A DNA stretch of 13,569 bases from Elusimicrobiota bacterium (GCA_022703115.1 JAKLEK010000019.1:1-13569); one strand, 5' to 3'; positions 1-7,519 are shown, numbered from the stretch's first letter. Numbers and translations are program-made. Notes: a model not told the origin generated them from the sequence alone.

Positions 1-685
1 GCAGGGACACGGTGGCCAGGCCCACTTCGGTGAAAGCGTAGTTGGGGCCGCATGGTGCGAAATAGGCCCAGGCTATGCGGTCCTTACCCCGCGGGCTCAG
101 CGCCGGGTCCTTGCGCAGGATCTCCCGCAGGAACCTGAGCGGCGCTCCGACCGAGGCCTGAGCCTCCCCTACCGCGGGCATGCCGAGGAAATCGTAGAGC
201 CCGAGCTTGTCGGCGAGCGCCGCGAGCTTCAGTCTCTTCAGCAGATAGCCGGCTTTAAGCAGAAGTTCGAAGAACATCCGCCTGTTCAGCAGCAGGTCCA
301 CGGCGAGCCTGGCCGCCAGGCCTCGGCCGTACCCGTCCTTCGCCCGCCGGCCTTCCAGGACCAGGTCGGGCGTGGGCACCTTGGCGTAACATACGTCCGA
401 GCAGGCGCCGCAGAGAAGGCAAGTGGAGAAGGATTCGTCCGCCGCGGAAACGTCGCGGGTCCGTCCTTCCAGGAGCATCCGCAGGAACTGGTTGCGCCCT
501 CTGGACGAGAGCGGCTCGCGGCCGGTGAGCATATACGTGGGACATACTGTTTCGCAGTATCCGCACCGGTTGCACTGCGAGACGGCGTCGTAAAGGGTGC
601 GTTCCCCCAGGTCCGTCAGCAGGCGCTTCAGGTGGAAGGGTTCCTGCGTGTGGTCGTAGAGCTCGTTGATGTCGTATTTGGTCAT
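1..685 (-). CDS. GlcF-like iron-sulfur subunit of an FAD-linked 2-hydroxyacid dehydrogenase, partial (C-terminus beyond window edge)
   Basis: I translated the minus strand from an ATG at 685; the frame stays open to position 1, giving 228 residues with the C-terminus missing. Two ferredoxin-type 4Fe-4S motifs are present: CNRCGYCETVCP (Cys38, 41, 44, 48) and CLLCGACSDVC (Cys89, 92, 95, 99). A helical stretch follows, and near residue 210 the sequence APCGPNYAFTEVG looks like the start of the first cysteine-rich CCG domain. This order matches GlcF and related subunits that pass electrons from an FAD subunit to the quinone pool or another acceptor. The gene lies 104 bases downstream of the GlcD-GlcE fusion on the same strand, which supports one complex. 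No strong Shine-Dalgarno precedes the ATG, and no alternative start lies between it and the in-frame stop at 749-751. The substrate (glycolate, D-lactate or another 2-hydroxyacid) cannot be read from this part. A LutA- or HdrD-type protein is a less likely alternative. Confidence 0.85.
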   Translation of the reverse strand, partial: MTKYDINELYDHTQEPFHLKRLLTDLGERTLYDAVSQCNRCGYCETVCPTYMLTGREPLSSRGRNQFLRMLLEGRTRDVSAADESFSTCLLCGACSDVCYAKVPTPDLVLEGRRAKDGYGRGLAARLAVDLLLNRRMFFELLLKAGYLLKRLKLAALADKLGLYDFLGMPAVGEAQASVGAPLRFLREILRKDPALSPRGKDRIAWAYFAPCGPNYAFTEVGLATVSL

Positions 686-789
686 AAGAAGTATGGCGCA
701 AAGCGCGAAGAACGGACAGCGACGGGCGGCGGGCGGGAAAAGCGGCCTTTACGATCCGCGGTCCATCTTCGTCCCTTGCCCTCCGCGCT
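686..789 (-). other. 104-base spacer between the GlcD-GlcE fusion and the GlcF-like gene
   Basis: This is the longest gap in the minus-strand operon. On the minus strand it holds a GGAGGG (about 784 to 779) followed by a six-codon ATG...TAA reading frame (766 to 749). That frame is in phase with the GlcF-like gene but closed by TAA. I see no terminator hairpin with a T-run and no promoter. Either the GlcF-like gene is translated from the weak site at 685, or the spacer carries an uncharacterised translational control element. Confidence 0.3.
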
Positions 790-2865
790 TCACGTCCCGC
801 GTTCCCCGTATATCCAGGGATTGAGCAGGTTCCGCGGGTCGAACGCCTTTTTCAGCCTCGTGTGATATTCGTCCGGCCTGAACTCCGGGCCGGCCGCGGA
901 AAGGGGGTCCTGCTCGGCCTTCTCCCGCGTCCCTTCGAAGGAGGTGCGCAGTGTCAGCGTCAGTATCACCCCGTAGGCTCCCATGGAGCCGCAGAAAAGC
1001 TTCATGACGTCGTAGCCGGCCACGTTCTTGACCGTCTTGCCCCCGAACGAGAGCATGGAGCCGTCGGCCATCGCCACGTCCATGCCGAGCAGGATGTCCC
1101 GCGCGGGGGGCCAGGCCTTGGAGGCGATGAGGCCGCCCAGCGTGCCTTCCATGTCGGGGAGGCCGGAGGAAAGCCCGGCTTTCTTGAGCCATTTGCGCAG
1201 TTCCCTGACCGGCACCCCGGCCTCGGCACGGACAGTGAAATTGGCCTGGTCCAGTTCAAGTATCTTGTTAAGGGGGGTGGTGTCCAGCGTCTTGTACCGC
1301 CGCTTAGCGTCCGGCGGGACCGCGCCGCGCGAACCGCGGCCCATGACGGCGCTTTGCTCTCCGCGTTCCCCGCGAAGCTTCAATTCGTTCAGCAGGGCCG
1401 AAGCGGCCTCGCCCAGGAGTCCCGGCTTCAGCGATGGCGGCCCGGCCCGGCGGTCTTCCGCCACGGGAAAGATCTTGTCGGGGTTGGCGAGGTTCTTCGG
1501 GTCGAAAGCGGTCTTTATCGCGCCGAAAAGGTCCAGCGCGGCCGAGTCGTACATCCAGTTCATCGCGACCCGTTTCTCCACCCCGATCCCGTGCTCGCCT
1601 GAAATGGAGCCTCCGAGCCGGATGCAGCTCCGCAGGATCTCATAGCCGGCTTTTTTCACCCGCTTGACCTCCTGAAGGTCCCGTTCGTCGAAGATGACGT
1701 TGGGATGGAGGTTACCGTCCCCGGCGTGGAAAATGAGGCCGGCGTTAAGTTTGTACTTCGAGAGTATCTCCCTGGTTTCCCTGAGCGCCGCCGGCAGCAC
1801 GGGCCTCGGGACGACGCCGTCCTCCACCATGACGTTCGGCGCGAGCCGCGCCATGGCCGGATAGGCGCCCTTGCGGGCCTGCCACAGCGCGTCGCGCTCG
1901 GCCTGGTCCTCGGCGGTGTTAACGGCCAGGGCGAAAGAGGCCTTGCAGATGGAGGCTATCTCGCGCAGTTCGGAGGCGGTCTTCCTGTCTCCCGCCCCGT
2001 CCACGTCGATCAGCAGTATGGCTTCGGTGCCGGGAGGGTAATGGGTCTTTTTCGCGGCCGAGCCCGCCGCTCCGCGCAGGGCGGCGTTAAGGGACACTTT
2101 GTCCATGGCCTCGAGCGCGCGCGGCACTATGCCCGCGCCGATTATTTTCGTGACCGCCTCGATCGCGTTCTCTATCGAGGGAAAAGCGGCGACGGCGGTC
2201 TTTACGAACCTGGGTTTCTCCATTATCTTGAGCCAGGCCCGGGTGACTATCCCCAGGGTCCCTTCCGATCCTATGAGCAGGCTCATGAGGTCCGGTCCGG
2301 GGTCCCGGTAACCCCATATCCGGACGTCGCCTTCGGGGGTCACGACTTCCAGCTGCTCCACGTTGTCGGAGGTCACTCCGTATTTGAGGCACTGAGGGCC
2401 CCCGGCGTTCTCGCCTATGTTCCCGCCTATCGTGGATACCTTCTGGCTGGCCGGGTCCGGCGCGTAAAAGAAACCGAACTTGTCCAGTTCCTGCTGAAGG
2501 CGCATGTTGACCACGCCCGGTTCCACCAGGGCTATCCGCCTTGCGGTGTCGATCTGGCGTATCCTGTTCAGCAGCGAAAGGTTGAGTATCGCCCCGCCTT
2601 TCAGCGGGATGGTCCCGCCGGAGAGGTTAGTCCCCGCGAGCCTGGGCAGGAACGGGATCCCCTCCGAGTAGAGGGCCCTGACCACAGGGGCCACCTGGTC
2701 CGTGGAAGTGAACCGTATGACCGCTTCCGGCCTGGCCCTCGCCATGCCGGCGTCGTAGGAATACATGAGGAGTTCGGCTTCGTCGGTGAACAGGTTCTCC
2801 CCGCCCACCACGGACTCGATCTCCCTTCTGAGGCCGCCTTTATCGAATCGTCGTTTTTTGAACAT
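790..2865 (-). CDS. Fused GlcD-GlcE FAD-linked 2-hydroxyacid dehydrogenase (glycolate/D-lactate type)
   Basis: This 691-residue protein joins two FAD-domain subunits that are usually separate. Residues 1 to about 467 are a full GlcD: an FAD-binding part with GGNIGENAGG near 146-155 and IGSEGTLGIVT, then a FAD-oxidase C-terminal domain with HAGDGNLH (His380) and SGEHGIGVEKR near 418, ending in DPKNLANPDKIFP. Residues about 475-691 resemble GlcE: GRGSRG, GTLGGLIAS, RDILLGMDVAMADG, FGGKTVKNVAGYDVMKL (about 605-620) and SMGAYGVILT, then a short tail ending in FDPRNLLNPWIYG. Free-standing GlcE is about 350 residues, so the GlcE half (about 215) lacks most of the region after its FAD-binding core. 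The predicted reaction is oxidation of a 2-hydroxyacid to a 2-oxoacid, with electrons passed to the Fe-S subunit encoded downstream. The start overlaps the end of tnaA by 26 bases. The nearest good Shine-Dalgarno (GAGGAG) is about 19 bases upstream, so translational coupling to tnaA is likely. The exact substrate is unknown. Confidence 0.9.
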   Translation of the reverse strand: MFKKRRFDKGGLRREIESVVGGENLFTDEAELLMYSYDAGMARARPEAVIRFTSTDQVAPVVRALYSEGIPFLPRLAGTNLSGGTIPLKGGAILNLSLLNRIRQIDTARRIALVEPGVVNMRLQQELDKFGFFYAPDPASQKVSTIGGNIGENAGGPQCLKYGVTSDNVEQLEVVTPEGDVRIWGYRDPGPDLMSLLIGSEGTLGIVTRAWLKIMEKPRFVKTAVAAFPSIENAIEAVTKIIGAGIVPRALEAMDKVSLNAALRGAAGSAAKKTHYPPGTEAILLIDVDGAGDRKTASELREIASICKASFALAVNTAEDQAERDALWQARKGAYPAMARLAPNVMVEDGVVPRPVLPAALRETREILSKYKLNAGLIFHAGDGNLHPNVIFDERDLQEVKRVKKAGYEILRSCIRLGGSISGEHGIGVEKRVAMNWMYDSAALDLFGAIKTAFDPKNLANPDKIFPVAEDRRAGPPSLKPGLLGEAASALLNELKLRGERGEQSAVMGRGSRGAVPPDAKRRYKTLDTTPLNKILELDQANFTVRAEAGVPVRELRKWLKKAGLSSGLPDMEGTLGGLIASKAWPPARDILLGMDVAMADGSMLSFGGKTVKNVAGYDVMKLFCGSMGAYGVILTLTLRTSFEGTREKAEQDPLSAAGPEFRPDEYHTRLKKAFDPRNLLNPWIYGERGT

Positions 2866-4273
2866 GATGTTTGCGCGGCCGGTTCTCCTCGGCCGCCGGT
2901 CTGAGCTTCGCTGTGAAATGCGCCAGCGCCGCCGGGGCCTCCACTACGTCCAGGCCTTTCATGGAACCGGTGTCCTTCGCTATGGCGCCCAGCACCTCTA
3001 TCACGTAATCGATATGGCTCTGCGTATAGACGCGCCGCGGCATGGCGAGGCGCACAAGTTCCATGGGGGCCGGGAGGAATTTCCCCGCGGCGTCCCTGCG
3101 CCCGAACATCAGCGTGCCTATCTCGCAGGCGCGGATGCCGCCTTCCAGGTAAAGCCGGCAGGCGAGGCTCTGCCCCGGGAAGTTCTGCGGCCTTATGTGC
3201 GGCAGGAGCTTCTTCGCGTTTATGTATACCCCGTGCCCTCCGGGGGGATTTATGATCGGTATGCCGTGCCCGGTCAGGCCGGTCCCCAGGTATTCCGCGG
3301 AGCGGAGCCGGTACTGCAGATAGTTCTCGTCCAGCACTTCCCTGAGGCCTACCGCGATGGCTTCCAGGTCGCGTCCGGCCAGGCCGCCGTAGGTGGCGAA
3401 GCCCTCGGTCAGGATGAGCATCTGGCGGGCCCGGGAGGCCCAATCCTTGTTGTTCATAGCCAGGAAGCCGCCCATGTTCGCGAAAGCGTCCTTTTTAGAG
3501 CTCATCCAGGTCCCGTCCGCGAGCTCGAACATCTCTTCGGCGATCTTGCGCACCGGCATGCCGCCGTAGCCTTTCTCGCGCAGTTTTATGAAGTAGGCGT
3601 TCTCGGCGAAACGGGCGCAGTCGAGGAACATGGGAATGCCGTACTTCCGGCACAGGGCCTGGGCGCCTTTCAGGTTCTCCATGGATACCGGCTGGCCGCC
3701 GAGGGAATTGTTGGTGACGGTCATTATGCACAGAGGTATGTTCCCCGCGCCTTTTTCCTTTATGAACTTTTCCATCGCGCGCAGGTCGGCGTTCCCCTTG
3801 AAGGGCGCCGGCCGTTCGAAGTCCAGCGCCTCCCGGCAGGGGAAGTCCATAGCCGCCGCGCCGGAGAATTCGACGTTGGCGCGGGTGGTGTCGAAATGGG
3901 AGTTGGAGACCACGTACTTGCCTTTTCCGCCGATGAGGGTGAACAGGATCTTTTCGGCCGCCCGTCCCTGGTGGACGGGGATTATTTCGGCGAACCCGGT
4001 CAGGGAACGGATCTCGTTCTCGAAATTGTAGTAGCTGCGCGCGCCGGCGTAGGACTCGTCGCCCTGCATCAGGGCTCCCCACTGCGCGGCGCTCATCGCG
4101 CCGGTGCCGCTGTCGGACAGGAGGTCTATCAGTATCTTTTCGGCCCTGATGTTGAAGAGGTTGTAGTGGGCGGCTTCAAGGATGCGAAGCCGTTCCTCCC
4201 TGGTGGTGAAGCCCAGCGGCTCCACGCTCTTTATCTTGAACGGTTCTATTATCGTCCGCCATTTCCATTCCAT
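2840..4273 (-). CDS. tnaA: Tryptophanase (L-tryptophan indole-lyase)
   Basis: This PLP enzyme of 477 residues splits L-tryptophan into indole, pyruvate and ammonia in the cytoplasm. Family motifs run the full length: EPFKIKSVEP at the N-terminus, DSGTGAMS, GDESYAGA (Tyr75), HQGRAAEKIL, FLDCARFAENAYFIK (Asp218, Arg221) and MSSKKDAFANMGG with the PLP lysine at Lys261. Numbering runs four ahead of the Citrobacter tyrosine phenol-lyase numbering as I recall it, which allows the two sister enzymes to be told apart. The phenol-lyase residues Thr124, Arg381 and Phe448 are here Asp128, Ile385 and His452, as in tryptophanase. One position is mixed: DTTR (Arg131) resembles the phenol-lyase TTTR more than the E. 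coli tryptophanase DTTQ. A good GGAGGAA site lies at 4288-4282, and the DUF1646 gene ends 27 bases upstream. No TnaC-like leader peptide fits in that gap, so the classic tryptophan-induced attenuation is not evident here. Confidence 0.94.
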   Translation of the reverse strand: MEWKWRTIIEPFKIKSVEPLGFTTREERLRILEAAHYNLFNIRAEKILIDLLSDSGTGAMSAAQWGALMQGDESYAGARSYYNFENEIRSLTGFAEIIPVHQGRAAEKILFTLIGGKGKYVVSNSHFDTTRANVEFSGAAAMDFPCREALDFERPAPFKGNADLRAMEKFIKEKGAGNIPLCIMTVTNNSLGGQPVSMENLKGAQALCRKYGIPMFLDCARFAENAYFIKLREKGYGGMPVRKIAEEMFELADGTWMSSKKDAFANMGGFLAMNNKDWASRARQMLILTEGFATYGGLAGRDLEAIAVGLREVLDENYLQYRLRSAEYLGTGLTGHGIPIINPPGGHGVYINAKKLLPHIRPQNFPGQSLACRLYLEGGIRACEIGTLMFGRRDAAGKFLPAPMELVRLAMPRRVYTQSHIDYVIEVLGAIAKDTGSMKGLDVVEAPAALAHFTAKLRPAAEENRPRKHHVQKTTIR

Positions 4274-4300
4274 AATTGAGGTTCCTCCGGGTCGTCCGTT

Positions 4301-5353
4301 TTATTTTACAAATATAGTCATCAGGGCGAAATAGGCGGTCATCAGGAAGGCTCCGTAAGGGATCGCGGCCCTGGCCCACTCTCCGGACCGGATGTTCAGC
4401 TTGGCGGCGCTTATGATGTTGGGTATATTGCCGGGTATCAGCGCGCCGCCCGAGACGACCAGGCCCATTATCACGAACTTCACCTGCCTGTCGGTCATCG
4501 CCGGCACCAGCTCCGCCGCCGCGAGGGTGGCGTTATCCAGGACGGCGGAGAGAGAATTGGCCCAATACAGGGCCCAGAGCGGCATGGCCGGGATGAAACG
4601 TTCGGCCAGCGGCGTCAGGCCGGCGCCCAGAAAGATGAGCGCCGCTACGAAAACGTAGACCCTGGCGCTCCTGGCCGCTATGCCCGCGGGGGTTTCCGCG
4701 GGGCCGGAGGCCAGTCCGGGTCCGCCGAGGGCGGCCTTATCGGCCGGGAGCCGGGATCCCCAGAAGGCGGTGAGCAGCACTCCCGGTATCACGAGCGCGC
4801 CCAGCTGCTTCAGCGGATAGAAGAAATCGGCGCTATGCGGCGGGGCCTTGAGCTTGGCGACCATGATGGTGGACAGCGGCTCGCCCAGCGGGGTCAGCGC
4901 CGCTCCCAGGCCGATAGCGTAACAGGCGTAGACCACCACCCTTATTTCGGTCTTCCTTTCGAGCTTGAGTATGCCGACCACTTCGGCCAGCGCCAGGGCG
5001 GCGATAATGGCGGTGACCGCGCCGGAACCGAAGCCCAGCAGGAGAATGACGGAGAAAAGCGTCAGGCGCAGCCCGATCGCGCCGATCAGTCTTTCGAGCC
5101 AGGCCTTGAAACGCGGCCTGGCCAGCCTGAAGGCGAAGCCCAGGATGAACACCGCCAGGGTTATCTTCACCGGCTCCAGAAGGGCTTCCTCTATCAGGGC
5201 CGCGCTCCACACCCCGGATATGGTCACTGCCGAGATCCCCATGATGAGGAGGAACGCTTCCAGTTCTTCCTCGATCTTCTTTACGGAAAAAGGCAGGGCC
5301 AGGGTCAGGGCCATTATCAGCGTCAGTCCGCCTACGGTGATGTATCCGTCCAT
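4301..5353 (-). CDS. DUF1646-family membrane transporter (putative cation or substrate transporter)
   Basis: This is a polytopic membrane protein of about 350 residues with roughly ten hydrophobic segments, starting MDGYITVGGLTLIMALTLAL. It matches the DUF1646 family by pattern: LGAALTPLGEPLSTI in the middle, NSLSAVLDNATLAAAE later, and IPGNIPNIISAAKLNI before the last membrane segment. The family belongs to the ion-transporter superfamily and its substrates are mostly unproven. I chose the ATG at 5353 because GGGGA (5365-5361) sits seven bases upstream. A GTG at 5383 or an ATG at 5371 would add ten or six polar residues without a good ribosome site. It is the first gene of the probable operon with tnaA 27 bases downstream, so a role in tryptophan or indole movement, or in ion balance during amino-acid uptake, is possible. 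That link rests on position only. It is divergent from the patatin-like gene. Confidence 0.8.
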   Translation of the reverse strand: MDGYITVGGLTLIMALTLALPFSVKKIEEELEAFLLIMGISAVTISGVWSAALIEEALLEPVKITLAVFILGFAFRLARPRFKAWLERLIGAIGLRLTLFSVILLLGFGSGAVTAIIAALALAEVVGILKLERKTEIRVVVYACYAIGLGAALTPLGEPLSTIMVAKLKAPPHSADFFYPLKQLGALVIPGVLLTAFWGSRLPADKAALGGPGLASGPAETPAGIAARSARVYVFVAALIFLGAGLTPLAERFIPAMPLWALYWANSLSAVLDNATLAAAELVPAMTDRQVKFVIMGLVVSGGALIPGNIPNIISAAKLNIRSGEWARAAIPYGAFLMTAYFALMTIFVK

Positions 5354-5360
5354 GTGAAAG

Positions 5361-5365
5361 TCCCC
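5361..5365 (-). promoter_or_regulatory. Ribosome binding site selecting the DUF1646 start
   Basis: On the minus strand GGGGA lies seven bases before the ATG at 5353. Neither in-frame alternative start upstream (ATG 5371, GTG 5383) has a comparable site, so this motif favours the shorter protein. Confidence 0.45.
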
Positions 5366-5400
5366 GTCCATGTCCGCGTTCACGGCCGCGGCGCCGGTTG

Positions 5401-5409
5401 TGCTACAAT
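5401..5409 (+). promoter_or_regulatory. Candidate extended -10 promoter for the patatin-like gene
   Basis: TGCTACAAT reads as TGn plus a five-of-six match to TATAAT (TACAAT, 5404-5409). It would place transcription start near 5416 and leave a leader of about 34 bases before the ATG at 5450. No recognisable -35 hexamer lies 16-18 bases upstream, which extended -10 promoters can tolerate. It is the only AT-rich stretch in the divergent intergenic region. Confidence 0.45.
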
Positions 5410-5415
5410 ATCAGG

Positions 5416-5428
5416 GTAATTCTATTAC
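5416..5428. repeat. Short inverted repeat at the predicted transcription start of the patatin-like gene
   Basis: GTAAT and ATTAC form perfect five-base arms around a three-base centre (TCT). It starts about seven bases after the candidate -10 box, a common place for an operator. The arms are short, so it could be chance in this AT-rich patch. It lies between two divergent genes and could affect either one. Confidence 0.3.
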
Positions 5429-5449
5429 TTTTTGGGGTGTTCAGGGAAA

Positions 5450-6373
5450 ATGAGACGTCTTGAAAGACCCGCGGGACTGTTCCTGTGCGGGGGCGGCGCG
5501 CTCGGCAGCTGGCAATCGGGCGTCCTGGCCCGGCTCGTGGAGGCCGGCCTGACGTTCGACGCCGTGGCCGGGTTCAGCGTCGGTTCGCTTAACGGCGCCG
5601 GCTATTGCTATAACAAGACCGGGGAGATGCGGGATATCTGGGCCGGCCTGACCCCCGGCCGGCTGCTTTCCGTGCGCCCTGGTTACAACAATATCCCGCT
5701 GGAGCTCTATTCCCACCACGGTCCCGGGGTCCTCCAGACCCTGGGTTTCCTGCTCCAGAAACACATATCCAGGATGTACATGTTCTCCAATAAGCCGCTG
5801 TACGCTTTCCTGGATTCATGGCTCTCCAGGAGCGGAGCCGGATTCGGCCGGGATATAAAGTTCTACGTGATAAGCCACGCGGTCGAGACCAGGCTGCCCT
5901 ATATTACCAGGTTCGACGGCGCCGCCCGGGCGCAGAACCTTTCGTTCATAGATTCCCTTGTCGCCAGTTGCGCGATCCCCAGTATCTTCCCGCCGGTGGA
6001 GGTCACCGAGCGGGGCCGCACCTACCATCTGGTGGACGGCGGAGTGATAGGCATAGCCAACATAAACCTGAACGTGTTCGAGGGCTGCAAGAGCATCGTC
6101 ATGATCGGTAATTCCAGGGACGAGGACCTGGATTTCCCCGCGAACGGCCTGCTGGGCCATTTCGAGTCCAAGGCCCGCAGGATGTTCGCCCTCCATACCC
6201 TGAAGATATACGAATCCCGGGTCTTCATCCGCTCGGCGCCGGCCGTGCACTACTTCCGCCCTCCCGAGGACCTGGACCTCGGGATACTCGAATTCGACGG
6301 GGCCAAATGCGTCCGCGCCTTCGATATCGGCTCCCGCGAAGCCGAAAAATGGCTTTCCGGAGGGGGGAACTGA
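5450..6373 (+). CDS. Patatin-like phospholipase family protein (RssA-type)
   Basis: This is a 307-residue serine lipid acyl hydrolase of the patatin fold. The oxyanion loop is GGGALGSW (residues 14-21), the nucleophile elbow is GFSVGSLNG (Ser43), and the second member of the catalytic dyad is in LVDGGVIG (Asp196). SCAIPSIFPP before the Asp is also typical. No signal peptide or transmembrane segment is evident, so a cytoplasmic or peripheral membrane protein acting on phospholipid or another acyl ester is likely. I prefer the ATG at 5450; a TTG at 5432 in the same frame would add six residues. The ribosome site is unclear: AGGGA is only about two bases from the ATG and GGGG is about twelve away. 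It is followed after 19 bases by the TauE/SafE-type gene and may be co-transcribed with it, although no functional link is obvious. Confidence 0.9.
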   Translation: MRRLERPAGLFLCGGGALGSWQSGVLARLVEAGLTFDAVAGFSVGSLNGAGYCYNKTGEMRDIWAGLTPGRLLSVRPGYNNIPLELYSHHGPGVLQTLGFLLQKHISRMYMFSNKPLYAFLDSWLSRSGAGFGRDIKFYVISHAVETRLPYITRFDGAARAQNLSFIDSLVASCAIPSIFPPVEVTERGRTYHLVDGGVIGIANINLNVFEGCKSIVMIGNSRDEDLDFPANGLLGHFESKARRMFALHTLKIYESRVFIRSAPAVHYFRPPEDLDLGILEFDGAKCVRAFDIGSREAEKWLSGGGN

Positions 6374-6392
6374 GCCCCGCGGTCTCTCTCCC

Positions 6393-7241
6393 ATGCCGCT
6401 CCCAGGCGATCCCAATCCGCTGCTCCTGGCGCCGTTCGGCGCCGCGATAGGCCTTATCGGTTCCGTTCTCGGCGTGGGCGGAGGGATCTTCGTGGTCCCG
6501 GTCCTGGTCCTGGCCCTGGGGGTGCCGATGCATCAGGCCATAGCCGTGTCGCTCGCGGCCATCGTCGCCGCTTCCAGCGCGGTGGCTTCGGTGAACGTCG
6601 AGCGCGGTCTGGCCAATATGCGCCTCGGCGTCACGCTGGAGGTGACCACCGCGGCCGGGTCCATATGCGGGGCGCTGGCCTCCGGCTCGATTTCCCACCG
6701 GGTCCTGCAGATAACGTTCGCTCTGGCGCTTTTTCCGGTGGCGGCCGCCATGCTGCTCAAGAGCCGGTCCTCCGGCGGGACCGCGGCCGTTCCCCCGGCC
6801 GAAGGCCCGGAAGGTCCGGCCGGAGCCATGGACTCGGACTTCTTCGACCCGTCCCGGGATTCCCGCGTCCCTTACCGGGTCAGGAACCTGGCGCCGGCGT
6901 CCATCCTCTCGTTTTTCGCCGGCGGCCTGTCGGGGCTTCTGGGGCTTGGAGGCGGAATAATACAGGTGCCGGTGATGACGCTTGTATGCGGGGTCCCGAT
7001 GAAAGCGGCGGCCGCCACCAGCAACTTCCTGATAGGCGTTTCCGCGGCCGCGAGCGCCTTCATATATTTCAGACGCGGTTATCTGGACCCGGACCTGGCG
7101 GCGCCCATAGTGGTCGGCGTCCTTATCGGCTCTTTCGCGGGGATAAAGGTCCTTTACAGGGCCCCGGCCGGGAGGATACAGGCCGTTTTTTCGGTCTTCG
7201 TCCTGGCGGTCGCGGTAAAAATGCTGTGGACGGCCTTATGA
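6393..7241 (+). CDS. TauE/SafE-family (DUF81) anion permease
   Basis: This 282-residue integral membrane protein is built as an internal duplication, as usual for the TauE/SafE family. The first half opens with GLIGSVLGVGGGIFVVPVLV and the second with GGLSGLLGLGGGIIQVPVMT; each is followed by hydrophobic helices and by GVPMHQAIAVS or GVPMKAAAATS. The halves are joined by a soluble linker (about residues 126-166) rich in Gly, Pro and acidic residues. Family members export sulfite, sulfoacetate or other small organosulfur anions, but many have no known substrate and nothing here identifies it. The ribosome site before the ATG is poor. It overlaps the DUF1634 gene by four bases (ATGA), and this pairing is common, which suggests the two proteins act together. 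Confidence 0.9.
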   Translation: MPLPGDPNPLLLAPFGAAIGLIGSVLGVGGGIFVVPVLVLALGVPMHQAIAVSLAAIVAASSAVASVNVERGLANMRLGVTLEVTTAAGSICGALASGSISHRVLQITFALALFPVAAAMLLKSRSSGGTAAVPPAEGPEGPAGAMDSDFFDPSRDSRVPYRVRNLAPASILSFFAGGLSGLLGLGGGIIQVPVMTLVCGVPMKAAAATSNFLIGVSAAASAFIYFRRGYLDPDLAAPIVVGVLIGSFAGIKVLYRAPAGRIQAVFSVFVLAVAVKMLWTAL

Positions 7242-7519
7242 AAGAACGTTCGGACCGCTCACTTGGTAAGCTTATACAGCGTACCCTGCAGGCCGGCATC
7301 GGCCTGTGCCTGACCGCCTTCGCCATAGGCTTTTTTCTGAGGATGTCCGGTTCAGACGGCGCCGGATCTTTCCTCAGGGCCGGGGCGTTCCTCCTTATAA
7401 TGACGCCAGCGGCGCGCGTGGCGATGCTGGCCTACGGGTACGGCCGCGCCGGGGAATACCGCTTCGCCGCGGCCTCAGCCGCCGTTCTGGTTTTGCTTTT
7501 CATTTCCGTTTTGTTATAG
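7238..7519 (+). CDS. DUF1634 small membrane protein, partner of the TauE/SafE permease
   Basis: This 93-residue protein has three predicted membrane segments: about 17-37, 45-68 and 74-93. The segment containing LLIMTPAARVAMLAYGYG carries the TPxxRV signature of DUF1634. The ATG overlaps the stop of the permease gene in an ATGA junction, so the start is well defined and translation is probably coupled. An open frame continues upstream into the permease gene, but that part is antisense to no known family and is an overlap artefact. The biochemical role of DUF1634 is unknown. Its constant place next to DUF81 genes suggests an accessory subunit of the permease. Confidence 0.82.
   Translation: MKERSDRSLGKLIQRTLQAGIGLCLTAFAIGFFLRMSGSDGAGSFLRAGAFLLIMTPAARVAMLAYGYGRAGEYRFAAASAAVLVLLFISVLL

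Noticed and set aside
1705..2904. A 399-residue plus-strand open frame
   Set aside because: It is antisense to the GlcD half of the fusion, with low-complexity composition and no motifs.
2840..4273. Tyrosine phenol-lyase as the identity of the PLP lyase
   Set aside because: The residues that define phenol-lyase (Thr, Arg, Phe) are replaced by the tryptophanase set Asp128, Ile385 and His452.
2765..4279. A 504-residue plus-strand open frame
   Set aside because: It is fully antisense to tnaA, which has a complete set of family motifs. The antisense product has no recognisable domain and is a by-product of high GC content.
6665..7519. A 284-residue plus-strand frame ending with the DUF1634 gene
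   Set aside because: Only its last 93 codons match a family. The earlier part is an alternative frame inside the TauE/SafE gene, and the ATGA junction at 7238 gives the true start.
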